From Emticicia agri (lineage in GTDB: Bacteria > Bacteroidota > Bacteroidia > Cytophagales > Spirosomataceae): 64,000 nt of DNA. Under the pieces are notes generated by a model. The model had not been told where the DNA came from. It was given only the letters and a program-made list of their open reading frames with translations, and searched no databases. How positions within the stretch are numbered: the first letter of the stretch is position 1; the number at the start of each line of letters is the position of its first letter. Positions 1 through 8,146 of the stretch are shown piece by piece. The DNA lies in the NCBI RefSeq assembly GCF_004168285.1, contig NZ_SEWF01000003.1:182347-246346 (forward strand), written 5' to 3'. Made by a program: the position numbers and the translations under genes.

Positions 1-1
1 A

Positions 2-478
2 GGGGTTATTTTTGGTGACCTTATTATGATTGTTATCGCCTTTTTAGGCACTTCTTTTTTACCGGATATTCCACATTTCGCTACATATTCCCGTGTTTTT
101 GGCTCTCTCTTATTGGTAGGCTTAGGTGTTGCGCAATTCAGTAATTCCAAACCTCCCGGAAAAATTCAGGATTTTAAGTTGGCTCGTTTCTTTTATTTCT
201 TCGGAAAGGGATTTCTGCTGAATGTCATTAATCCGGTAAATTTTATTTCGTGGATGGTAGTATCAGCTACACTTAAGGGATATAAATATGATATTTATGA
301 CGAAACTGCCTTTTTTCTTACTTGTATCATTATAATTTTTGTAATGGAATCAGCCTTCGCCATTTTTGCTGATAGAATCAAAAGCAGGATGAATAATTTG
401 ACTATTCAGCGAGTTAAGTATTTTTCTGGAATAGTTTTTATAGGAATAGGAATGAAATTAATCTATGATATTTTCTGA
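2..478 (+). CDS. LysE-type amino acid/metabolite exporter, 5' partial
   Basis: The reading frame is open to the first base of the window, so the N-terminus is missing and about 159 C-terminal residues are present. The sequence is strongly hydrophobic with about four membrane segments. The segment GKGFLLNVINPVNFISWMV fits the conserved NP-containing core of LysE/RhtB translocators, which export amino acids and small metabolites through the inner membrane. The substrate cannot be read from the sequence. A strong hairpin follows directly, so transcription from the left ends here. Family assignment is fairly sure. Confidence 0.72.
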   Translation, partial: GVIFGDLIMIVIAFLGTSFLPDIPHFATYSRVFGSLLLVGLGVAQFSNSKPPGKIQDFKLARFFYFFGKGFLLNVINPVNFISWMVVSATLKGYKYDIYDETAFFLTCIIIIFVMESAFAIFADRIKSRMNNLTIQRVKYFSGIVFIGIGMKLIYDIF

Positions 479-480
479 AT

Positions 481-512
481 GAAAACGGGAGCCTTGCCGG
501 GCTCCCGTTTTC
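481..512. terminator. Bidirectional terminator hairpin
   Basis: A perfect 13-bp stem (481-493 with 500-512) encloses a 6-nt loop. It is flanked by A-rich left and T-rich right stem ends, so it can act in both directions. It sits between the convergent LysE-type and SPFH genes, 2 nt after one stop and 6 nt from the other. Confidence 0.85.
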
Positions 513-518
513 AAGTAT

Positions 519-1454
519 CTATTTCTTTGCACTCAGCTTTTCATTCGCATCTCTTTGGTGCATGGCCATCATCTGTTTCATAGTTCTGTCCATTCCCTCA
601 ACCGAGCCATCCAGAAAAATAACGTTGCCTTTCCCCTCTTCTGCAAAATGTTTCAGCGATTCAGTCCACAACGAAAACAGAATTAAAGAAGAATCAAGAT
701 TGGCTTTTTCCATTTCTTTGGCGGCTACTGCCATACCTTTGGCAACTTCTTCTCTGAATTGAGCCAAACCTTGCCCTCTTAACCGGGAAGCCTCACGTTC
801 AGCTTCAGCCTGAATCCGAATATAATTTCCCTCTGCCTCTGCGGCTTTGGTTTTTGTAATTAATAAAGCCTGCCCCTCATTTTCAGCAGCAGCCCTTGAA
901 TTACTTGAAGCTACCACTTTTGCCATTGAGCGAATGATTTCTTCGTCAAAAGTGATGTCATTGATTTGCAAGTCTATTAAATGATAGCCCCAGCCTAATA
1001 ATATATGGTCAAGGTTTTCTTTTACATCCAAAACGATTTCTGTGCGTAAACTCAAAATTTCAGCCTGCCTTTTTGTTGCTACAAAACTACGGATAGAACC
1101 CTCAATCGAACGAACTAAAGCCTGCATAAAATTGGCCTGGTCTATAAATTTGAATGCCACATTTTTGATAGACTCTTCCTGTTGGTCGGTTACTGTATAG
1201 AGTAACATGGCTTTGAAGTACACGTTAGCCTGATCGTTAGTGATAGCCTGAAACTGAAGTTCAGCAGAACGGTTCTGAATAGAAATAGTACGGAAAACGT
1301 ACTCAATAAAAGGAATCTTAAAATTAAGTCCCGGAGTCATTATACGTTGATATTTACCAAAAACTGTAATAACCGCAACATTTCCTTGTTGTACTATTAC
1401 AACTGATAAATAAAGAACAATTATTACAATAACAATACCGATTATGGCATTCAT
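519..1454 (-). CDS. SPFH/band 7 membrane protein (slipin/stomatin-like)
   Basis: This 311-residue protein has one N-terminal membrane segment (about residues 4-22), followed by an SPFH domain (IVQQGNVAVITVFGKYQRI, then PGLNFKIPF). A long Ala/Glu-rich coiled coil (about 190-250, including AAENEGQALLITKTKAAEAE) is typical of stomatin/prohibitin-like scaffolds that oligomerise on the inner membrane. The ATG at 1454 is preferred over an upstream in-frame TTG at 1487, because it places the membrane helix at the N-terminus. No NfeD partner gene is adjacent, although slipins often have one. Its specific role is unknown. Confidence 0.85.
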   Translation of the reverse strand: MNAIIGIVIVIIVLYLSVVIVQQGNVAVITVFGKYQRIMTPGLNFKIPFIEYVFRTISIQNRSAELQFQAITNDQANVYFKAMLLYTVTDQQEESIKNVAFKFIDQANFMQALVRSIEGSIRSFVATKRQAEILSLRTEIVLDVKENLDHILLGWGYHLIDLQINDITFDEEIIRSMAKVVASSNSRAAAENEGQALLITKTKAAEAEGNYIRIQAEAEREASRLRGQGLAQFREEVAKGMAVAAKEMEKANLDSSLILFSLWTESLKHFAEEGKGNVIFLDGSVEGMDRTMKQMMAMHQRDANEKLSAKK

Positions 1455-1669
1455 ACGATTGAAAGTTTTAGTTAAATAATGAGTCAAATGTAATTTGCTT
1501 GCCGAAACCTACAAACTTTTTTAGGGATATATGGCAATTTTCAAGAAAATATAAGTAGAAAATTTATTTGACGCATGTTCTTCAATCATTTAGACCTAAC
1601 AAGTCTCCTGAAAAAGAAATCGGTTCAGTTAAATTTGTTGTATTAACCGAACCCATTATAACTTAAATA

Positions 1670-2083
1670 TCAGAAGGCATAATAATAAAGTACCTTATCG
1701 TCTTTAAAAACAGCTACTCCAACATAGTCTTTTGTAAAATCAGGTTTACCAATTAATTTCCCTTCAAAACGTCCGGTTATCACTACTTTCTCGCCTAACT
1801 CTTTGAACTGCATATTTGTAAAATTATACACTTCAAAATTATTTCTATGCTCCATAAAAGCCATAGCGCCTTCTTTTCCCTTAAAAACGGTTTTAGATGA
1901 TTCTGCCCCATCTGTATAAATACTTATAACCACGTTGCTATCACATATTTCTTCAAAAGCAGTAACATCTTTATTAATAGCAGCCGTAAATCCTTTTCTG
2001 GCTATTTCCGCTTTAGAATTTTTTGGAAACTTGGCAGCAATTGAAATAAGTACAAGTACAGCTATGGCAATAATTTTTTTCAT
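1670..2083 (-). CDS. Exported NTF2-like (SnoaL-type) small protein
   Basis: The protein has 137 residues. The ATG at 2083 gives a clean signal peptide (MKKIIAIAVLVLISIAA), whereas the only upstream in-frame start is a TTG. The mature part has the pattern of a nuclear transport factor 2/SnoaL fold: an N-terminal helix (ARKGFTAAINKDVTAFEEIC), then strands with KGKEGAMAFMEHR and a C-terminal YVGVAVFKDDKVLYYYAF. Such domains bind small ligands or act as accessory domains. No catalytic residue can be named, and the function is unknown. Confidence 0.65.
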   Translation of the reverse strand: MKKIIAIAVLVLISIAAKFPKNSKAEIARKGFTAAINKDVTAFEEICDSNVVISIYTDGAESSKTVFKGKEGAMAFMEHRNNFEVYNFTNMQFKELGEKVVITGRFEGKLIGKPDFTKDYVGVAVFKDDKVLYYYAF

Positions 2084-2219
2084 GGCATTTAAAAACTTTG
2101 ATTGTTCGGTTTGATACCACAAATCTATTCCGAATCAAAAAATCACAAAATAAGCGATTGACGGGTGGTTTTATCAATCTTACAAGTGGTTAATTTTGGT
2201 TGAAATACGGCAAATAAAA

Positions 2220-2242
2220 AGAGTAGCCTTTAGAGCTACTCT
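2220..2242 (-). terminator. Terminator of the cytochrome c gene
   Basis: An 8-bp perfect stem (2220-2227 with 2235-2242) is followed on the minus strand by a run of T. It lies 25 nt after the cytochrome stop codon. Confidence 0.75.
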
Positions 2243-2266
2243 CAGGACTCCATTTGACTTTATCAG

Positions 2267-3262
2267 TTAAATTTTTGTTTCCGGCTTATAAACAAAGCGT
2301 TCAATCGGGTTCTTAATCGGTTTTATAGTTTTTAAAAACTCATAAATAGCTCCCAAATCTTTCTCTGTCATTCCGGCATACATTGTCCAGGGCATAATCG
2401 TATTAAATTCCCCTTTACCAACAGTATGTGCTTTATAAGTACTATCGCCATAAGTTTTAAAACGGGTAATGAATGATTCTTTTGTATAATTACCAATACC
2501 TGATTCTTTATCAGGAGTAATGTTGGCAGAAGTAACAATTCTACCACCACCTATATTAAATGACCAACCACCTGCGAAATCCATTCCTGCTACTTTATTC
2601 CCTTTATCATCTGGCTTGGTATGGCATTCATAACAACCTGCACTATAAACCAGATATTTGCCATACTCTACCTCATTATTTGAATCAGGGATTTTTTGAT
2701 GCGCAGGAGCAGTCGGAATAGTATTCAAAATAAAATTCATCGGAAAATCAGCCTTTGGCTCGTCAGTTACATTTTCAATTGGTTTTAATGTCCGTAGAAA
2801 GGCAATTATTGAGTACACGTCTTCTTTATCCATTTTTCCATAGTAAGCATAAGGCATCACCGGAAAGATAGGCGTTCCGTCCTTTTTTACACCTGATGTA
2901 ATCGCACGATAAATTTCACCATCCGACCAGTCTTTCAAATTAAATGGGGTAATGTTTCTGGCAATGAATCTACCCGGAAAACCAAAACTCTGGTCAAATA
3001 CCTCACCACCTTTTCCGTCTGAACCTGCCACTAACGGTGCCGAAAAAAGATTGTAATCACGGGCACTATGACAGTCCATACACACCGTAACATGATAAGC
3101 AAGATACTTACCCCTTTCAACTCTTTCCGGCGTGGCCTCCACCTGGAGGTCTTCGGGAGCATCAATATTAGGTAAAGCAAATTTTACATAAGCTAAGGCA
3201 ATTCCAATGGCAATCACAACAAACAGAAGTGTAAAGCCAAGAATACGGAGAGTTTTTTTCAT
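2267..3262 (-). CDS. Membrane-anchored diheme cytochrome c
   Basis: The 331-residue protein has an N-terminal membrane anchor (about residues 5-27) and two c-type haem sites, CMDCH and CYECH, about 150 residues apart. Each lies in its own cytochrome c domain. The domain ends, DVYSIIAFLRTLKPI and DLGAIYEFLKTIKPI, are near-repeats, as expected from domain duplication. This layout resembles electron-transfer subunits of periplasmic dehydrogenases, but no dehydrogenase gene is adjacent. The ATG at 3262 is chosen because the upstream in-frame start is a TTG and adds no membrane segment. It acts in the periplasm, tethered to the inner membrane. Confidence 0.85.
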   Translation of the reverse strand: MKKTLRILGFTLLFVVIAIGIALAYVKFALPNIDAPEDLQVEATPERVERGKYLAYHVTVCMDCHSARDYNLFSAPLVAGSDGKGGEVFDQSFGFPGRFIARNITPFNLKDWSDGEIYRAITSGVKKDGTPIFPVMPYAYYGKMDKEDVYSIIAFLRTLKPIENVTDEPKADFPMNFILNTIPTAPAHQKIPDSNNEVEYGKYLVYSAGCYECHTKPDDKGNKVAGMDFAGGWSFNIGGGRIVTSANITPDKESGIGNYTKESFITRFKTYGDSTYKAHTVGKGEFNTIMPWTMYAGMTEKDLGAIYEFLKTIKPIKNPIERFVYKPETKI

Positions 3263-3396
3263 GATTTTAAGGAGTGGTAAATAACTGGTAGTAAATAAGT
3301 TGTAACAGAGTGGCAAGCTAAAAAAAGTTTTTTGCTACACCAAATTATTAAACTATCTATTTATCGAGTGGTAATATTCCTTAAAATCTGATAAAA

Positions 3397-4077
3397 TCAA
3401 AGGCTCAAAACTTTCAGAAATTCATTTTTTTTCTCTTCTTCCTTGAACACTCCTCCGTAATAAGCTGTTATAGTTGAACTTGTCTGGTCAGCTACCCCTC
3501 TTGAAGATACGCACTGATGGTCTGCGTCTATCATTACAGCCACATCTTCTGTCATCAAAGCAGCCTTTAAAGCAATGCCAATTTGCATAGTCATTCGCTC
3601 CTGTACCTGTGGACGGCGGGCATAATAATTAACAATCCGGTGTAGCTTCGATAATCCTATTACCTTACCACCTGAAATATACGCAATATGAGCTTTACCA
3701 ATGATAGGCACAAAATGATGCTCACAGTTAGAGTAAAACTGAATATTTTTCTCTACCAGCATTTCATTGTAATTGTAGTCGTTGGTAAACAATGTCATGG
3801 TTGGCTTATTGTCAGGGTTCAGTCCTGCAAAAGTTTCCTTCACATACATCTTAGCTACCCTGTGCGGCGTACCTCTCAGGCTTTCGTCTAAAAGGTCGAG
3901 CCCCAAGATGTGCATTATCTCCCTGAAATGTACTTCAATTAATTCTATCTTGGTCTCATCATCCATATCAAAGGCATCTTCTCGCAGAGGCGTGTCAGGA
4001 TTTGCAGAAAAATGAGCCTCCCCTACTTCCTCAATAGATAAATGCTTGTAATCAGGATTTTTATTTTTGTCAATCAT
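3397..4077 (-). CDS. folE: GTP cyclohydrolase I FolE
   Basis: FolE converts GTP to 7,8-dihydroneopterin triphosphate, the first step of folate synthesis and of the queuosine/deazapurine route. The 226-residue protein carries the family signatures CEHHFVPIIGKAHIAY (zinc-binding Cys and catalytic His), IGLSKLHRIVNYYARRPQVQ, and a second zinc-binding region around DADHQCVSSRG. The charged first 40 residues are an extension before the core. The ATG at 4077 is preferred to an in-frame TTG one codon earlier. queE, another deazaguanine gene, lies 24 kb away. A possible -7 element (TATTTTTG) lies at 4103-4110 on the minus strand. Confidence 0.96.
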   Translation of the reverse strand: MIDKNKNPDYKHLSIEEVGEAHFSANPDTPLREDAFDMDDETKIELIEVHFREIMHILGLDLLDESLRGTPHRVAKMYVKETFAGLNPDNKPTMTLFTNDYNYNEMLVEKNIQFYSNCEHHFVPIIGKAHIAYISGGKVIGLSKLHRIVNYYARRPQVQERMTMQIGIALKAALMTEDVAVMIDADHQCVSSRGVADQTSSTITAYYGGVFKEEEKKNEFLKVLSL

Positions 4078-4207
4078 CAATATTTGTGCTATGATTTATG
4101 TACAAAAATAAGCGATTGTGTTACGAATAAAATAATATTTATACACTAAACTTTTGAAATTGCGTAATTAGTCTATTTTTTTGCAAAAAATCTTTCTTAA
4201 CCAAACT

Positions 4208-5548
4208 ATGAAAAGACGCGACTTTATCTCTGCCAGCCTGGCCACGTCAAGCCTGCCATTTATCGTGAAAAAGAAACCTATAGAAGACAAAAAAGTGAGA
4301 TTAGGATTTATAGGTGTTGGTTTAAGAGGTAGAACCCACCTTCAACAAGTCATGTATCGACCTGATGTTGAGGTTCCGGCTATTTGCGATATTGATAAAA
4401 ATTCCATAGCAGAAGCCAATAAGATTTTCCAGAAATTCAATAAACCTGCTCCAGCCACTTACACCAAAGGAGAAAGAGATTTTGAGAACATGGTGAAACG
4501 AGATGATTTGGATGGGATAGTGATATCTACACCCTGGGAATGGCACGTGCCGATGGCGGTAGCCACTATGAAAGCTGGCAAATATGCAGGTGTTGAAGTG
4601 TCGGCCACTGTTACTTTACAGGAATCATGGGATTTGGTGGATACTTTTGAGCAAACAGGTTCACATTGCATGATATTGGAAAACGTTTGTTACAGACGCG
4701 ATATTATGGCTGTTTTAAATATGGTCAGAAAAGGAATGTTTGGCGAAATGCTTTATGGACACTGTGGCTACGAACACGATTTGCGTTTTGTAAAACTGAA
4801 TGACGGAAAGTCAGCCTATGGCAAAGGAGTAGAATTTGGTGAAAAAGGATTTAGCGAATCTCGTTGGAGAACTCAGCACTCCATAGATAGAAACGGAGAT
4901 TTATATCCAACTCATGGGTTAGGCCCTGTAGCCCACTGGATGGATATTAATTATGGAAACCAGTTTTTGTATTTAACCTCAATGGCAACAAAAGCAAGAG
5001 GTATGCACAATTATATTGTTGCCAATGGTGGTGAAAACCACCCCAATGCCAAAGTAAAATTCAAATTGGGTGATATTGTAACGACAACCATTCAATGTGC
5101 CAATGGCGAAAATATTGTCATTATCCATGATACAAGCAGTCCTCGCCCTTACTCATTAGGTTTCAGAGCACAGGGAACTAAAGGGATTTGGATGAACGAC
5201 GGCAACCAGATTTATATAGAAGGAACTTCTAAGAAACATGATACCTGGGAGCCTTTTGCTGAGTATCAGAAGGAGTACGATCATCCTTTATGGAAAAGGT
5301 TTGAACAAGATGCCGTAAATGCCGGACATGGGGGCATGGATTTTTTTGTAATCCGAGCCTTTATTGAATCTATCAAAAGAAAAGTTGCGCCACCCATTGA
5401 TGTGTATGATGCAGCAGCCTGGAGTGCCATCAGTCCGCTTTCTGAATTATCCATTGCCAGAGGAAGTTCTTCTGTTGAAATACCTGACTTTACCAGAGGT
5501 AAATGGCGTACCAGAAAAAGAATGTTTGGCCTGAATGATGAGTATTAA
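4208..5548 (+). CDS. Gfo/Idh/MocA oxidoreductase, GH109-like
   Basis: The 446-residue protein starts with MKRRDFISASLATSSLPF, a twin-arginine-like export signal. A Rossmann NAD-binding motif follows (RLGFIGVGLRGRTHL). Long stretches fit the GH109 alpha-N-acetylgalactosaminidase group: TPWEWHVPMAVATMKAGKY, ENVCYRRDIMAVLNMVRKGM, HGLGPVAHWMDINYG. GH109 enzymes hydrolyse through an NAD-dependent oxidation/elimination mechanism, but many relatives are uncharacterised, so the substrate is inferred only. The FHS-type sugar transporter 65 bp downstream suggests that a released sugar is imported. The ATG at 4208 gives the RR signal at residues 3-4. Confidence 0.85.
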   Translation: MKRRDFISASLATSSLPFIVKKKPIEDKKVRLGFIGVGLRGRTHLQQVMYRPDVEVPAICDIDKNSIAEANKIFQKFNKPAPATYTKGERDFENMVKRDDLDGIVISTPWEWHVPMAVATMKAGKYAGVEVSATVTLQESWDLVDTFEQTGSHCMILENVCYRRDIMAVLNMVRKGMFGEMLYGHCGYEHDLRFVKLNDGKSAYGKGVEFGEKGFSESRWRTQHSIDRNGDLYPTHGLGPVAHWMDINYGNQFLYLTSMATKARGMHNYIVANGGENHPNAKVKFKLGDIVTTTIQCANGENIVIIHDTSSPRPYSLGFRAQGTKGIWMNDGNQIYIEGTSKKHDTWEPFAEYQKEYDHPLWKRFEQDAVNAGHGGMDFFVIRAFIESIKRKVAPPIDVYDAAAWSAISPLSELSIARGSSSVEIPDFTRGKWRTRKRMFGLNDEY

Positions 5549-5613
5549 CATTAATTATAACCTGAACAAATTTATCTTACAAATCAGTTACCTGATTTCT
5601 TAACCCTATTCAT

Positions 5614-6834
5614 ATGGAACAAAATAATAAAAGCTATCTTGGCCCTCTTTTTCTGATTGGTATCCTGTTTTTTGTATTTGGTTTTGTTACCTGGGTAAAC
5701 GGTACGCTTATCTCGTTTTTTAAGCAGGCATTCGGGCTAAGCAATACCAGTTCATATCTGGTTACATTTGCCTTTTTTATTTCTTATACAATTATGGCAA
5801 TTCCTTCTTCTTATGTACTAAAGAAAGTAGGTTTCAAAAAAGGAATGTCTTTAGGTTTGGGAATAATGGCTATTGGTACGCTCATTTTTGTTCCTGCCGC
5901 AAAAGCAGAGTCTTATGCCTTATTTTTAGTGGGTTTGTTTACAATTGGTATTGGCTTAACACTTTTGCAAACAGCTTCTAACCCATACGCAACTATTCTC
6001 GGGCCAAGAGAAAGCGCAGCTCAAAGAATCAGTTTTATGGGTATTGCCAATAAAACCGCTGGTATTATCAGTCAGAAGGTTTTTGGAGGTATTTTGTTAG
6101 CTGGCGGAGCCGCTGCTGCCACAGCGGCCGACCACTTAGATAAAGTAGTAGTACCCTACCTGATTCTTACAGGTGTACTAATTATTCTTGCCGTTTTAAT
6201 ACAACTATCAAAAGGTTTACCCGAAGTAAGTGAAGAGCAGGAAGGTATCGACGAACGTGCATTCAGCAATAAGAAAAGCGTATTCGATTTCCCTAACCTG
6301 GTTTTAGGATTAATTACATTGTTTTGTTATGTAGGGGTTGAGGTAATTGCTGGAGACACCATTATTAGTTACGGTATTTCATTAGGTTTTCCTCAAGAAG
6401 AAGCAAGCCAGTTTGGTACTTATACTTTATGGCTGATGATGTTAGGATATGTTTTAGGTATTTTCCTGATTCCCAAATATGTTTCGCAACAAACCTGGTT
6501 AAAACTATCAGCCATTCTTGGCGTAATCGTAACTATTTTAGCCTTGTTTACTACCGGATTCACTTCGGTGATTTGTATTGCCATTTTAGGTTTGGCTAAT
6601 GCTATTATGTGGCCTGCTATCTGGCCTTTAGCCATAGATGGTTTAGGTAAATTTACCAAAATTGCTTCAGCATGGCTGATTATGATGATTGCTGGTGGAG
6701 CTATTTTACCATTAGTGTATGGTGCTGTGGCAGATGCTATCCAAAGTCCGCAACAGGCTTATGCAGTTATGATTCCACTCTATTTGTTTATTTTATATTA
6801 TGCCATGAGTGGCCACAAGAAAAAAAGCTGGTGA
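5614..6834 (+). CDS. FHS-family sugar:H+ symporter (FucP/GluP-like)
   Basis: This 406-residue inner-membrane protein of the major facilitator superfamily has about 12 membrane segments. The FHS family signature is visible at the start (TWVNGTLISFFKQAFGLSN), followed by QTASNPYATILGPRESAAQR and KVFGGILLAGG. Known members import L-fucose, glucose/galactose or N-acetylglucosamine; the specificity here cannot be fixed. The GH109-like enzyme upstream makes an N-acetylhexosamine or galactose-type sugar plausible. A weak 7-bp hairpin (5581-5598) separates the two genes. Confidence 0.85.
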   Translation: MEQNNKSYLGPLFLIGILFFVFGFVTWVNGTLISFFKQAFGLSNTSSYLVTFAFFISYTIMAIPSSYVLKKVGFKKGMSLGLGIMAIGTLIFVPAAKAESYALFLVGLFTIGIGLTLLQTASNPYATILGPRESAAQRISFMGIANKTAGIISQKVFGGILLAGGAAAATAADHLDKVVVPYLILTGVLIILAVLIQLSKGLPEVSEEQEGIDERAFSNKKSVFDFPNLVLGLITLFCYVGVEVIAGDTIISYGISLGFPQEEASQFGTYTLWLMMLGYVLGIFLIPKYVSQQTWLKLSAILGVIVTILALFTTGFTSVICIAILGLANAIMWPAIWPLAIDGLGKFTKIASAWLIMMIAGGAILPLVYGAVADAIQSPQQAYAVMIPLYLFILYYAMSGHKKKSW

Positions 6835-6859
6835 AATTAAGTTTACAGATATTTTGTTT

Positions 6860-6893
6860 AACTGTTACAGGGAATCCTGTAACAGTTTTATTT
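6860..6893 (+). terminator. Rho-independent terminator after sugar transporter
   Basis: A perfect 12-bp stem (6860-6871 with 6876-6887) with a 4-nt loop is followed by a T-rich tract. It lies 25 nt after the transporter stop. Confidence 0.9.
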
Positions 6894-6906
6894 TAATTCA
6901 CATCTA

Positions 6907-8085
6907 ATGGAAAAGGCTTATATTATTTCTGCTGTTAGAACTCCAATCGGAAGCTTTGGGGGTTCATTATCATCTGTTTCTGCCCCTCAATTAGGCGCAA
7001 CAGCCATTAAAGCAGCCATAAAAAAAGCGAATATTGACCCTGACACCATCGATGAATTGTTCTTCGGAAATGTTTGTCAGGCAAATATCGGGCAAGCACC
7101 TGCCAGACAGGCCGCTATATACGGAGGGCTGTCAGTCAGAACTAATACAACTACTGTCAATAAAGTATGTGCATCTGGTATGAAGTCTATTGTTTTTGGG
7201 AGCCAGTCAATCGAATTAGGTGAAAATCAGATGGTAGTTGCCGGAGGGATGGAAAATATGTCAATGATTCCATTTTATCTTGAAAAGGCCCGATATGGCT
7301 ATGGATATGGCAATAGCGTTCTGATTGATGGTTTGGCTAAAGATGGCTTAACAGATGCCTATCAGCCGCAGGCGATGGGATGCTTTGGAGATTCTACCGC
7401 AGCTAAATATAATATCAGCCGCCAGGAACAGGATGAATATGCTATACAGTCATACAAGCGCTCGGCTGAGGCATGGGAGAAAGGGTATTTCGAAAACGAA
7501 GTAACTCCGGTTGACGTAATTGATAGAAAAGGGAATATTAAAGTAGTAAGTCAGGACGAAGAATATAAAAATGTAATTTTCGAAAAAATCCCTACTTTAA
7601 AACCTGTGTTCACAAAAGATGGTACAGTAACTGCCGCCAATGCGTCAACCATTAATGATGGGGCTGCGGCTTTGGTATTAACTTCTGCAGCAGTTGTACA
7701 ATCACATGATTTAAAACCAGTAGCAAGGATAATTGCTTATGCTGATGCAGAACAAGAACCTGAATGGTTTACAACCTCTCCCATTTTTGCGGCTCGCAAA
7801 GCGCTTGAAAGAGCTGGTTTAACAATTTCTGATATTGACTTTTTTGAGGTAAACGAAGCGTTTTCAGTAGTCCCAATGGTATTCTGCAAAGAATTTGGAT
7901 TATCTTACAAAAATGTAAATATTTTTGGTGGTGCTGTTTCAATTGGGCATCCTCTGGGTTGTTCTGGAGCAAGAATTGTTACCACACTTATCAATGTACT
8001 ACACCAGAAAAATGGCAGATACGGTTTAGCCGCCATTTGTAATGGTGGTGGAGGCGCAAGCGCATTGATTATTGAGAAATTATAA
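6907..8085 (+). CDS. Acetyl-CoA acetyltransferase (thiolase)
   Basis: This 392-residue protein is a biosynthetic-type thiolase, condensing two acetyl-CoA to acetoacetyl-CoA or running the reverse cleavage. The catalytic residues are in place: Cys88 in NKVCASGMKS, His348 in GGAVSIGHPLGCSG and Cys378 in CNGGGGASA. These nearly match the numbering of the classical Zoogloea enzyme (89/348/378). The length is typical. A terminator precedes the gene by 14 nt and another follows, so it is probably transcribed alone. No polyhydroxybutyrate or CoA-transferase gene is nearby. Confidence 0.93.
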   Translation: MEKAYIISAVRTPIGSFGGSLSSVSAPQLGATAIKAAIKKANIDPDTIDELFFGNVCQANIGQAPARQAAIYGGLSVRTNTTTVNKVCASGMKSIVFGSQSIELGENQMVVAGGMENMSMIPFYLEKARYGYGYGNSVLIDGLAKDGLTDAYQPQAMGCFGDSTAAKYNISRQEQDEYAIQSYKRSAEAWEKGYFENEVTPVDVIDRKGNIKVVSQDEEYKNVIFEKIPTLKPVFTKDGTVTAANASTINDGAAALVLTSAAVVQSHDLKPVARIIAYADAEQEPEWFTTSPIFAARKALERAGLTISDIDFFEVNEAFSVVPMVFCKEFGLSYKNVNIFGGAVSIGHPLGCSGARIVTTLINVLHQKNGRYGLAAICNGGGGASALIIEKL

Positions 8086-8102
8086 ATCATTATATCTTTT
8101 TT

Positions 8103-8133
8103 AAGAGATGCCTGCTAAAGCATCTCTTTTATT
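8103..8133 (+). terminator. Terminator after thiolase
   Basis: A 9-bp stem (8103-8111 with 8120-8128) with an 8-nt loop is followed by a T-rich run. It covers an in-frame upstream ATG at 8108 of the next gene, which argues that this ATG is not the real start. Confidence 0.85.
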
Positions 8134-8146
8134 TTTGTGTGTTTCT

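Noticed and set aside
5581..5598. Hairpin between the GH109-like gene and the sugar transporter as a terminator
   Set aside because: Only a 7-bp AT-rich stem without a T-run; too weak to list as a terminator.
8108..8146. Upstream in-frame ATG extending the arabinokinase-like gene by 13 residues
   Set aside because: It lies inside the thiolase terminator hairpin and the added residues have no family match; ATG 8147 fits better.
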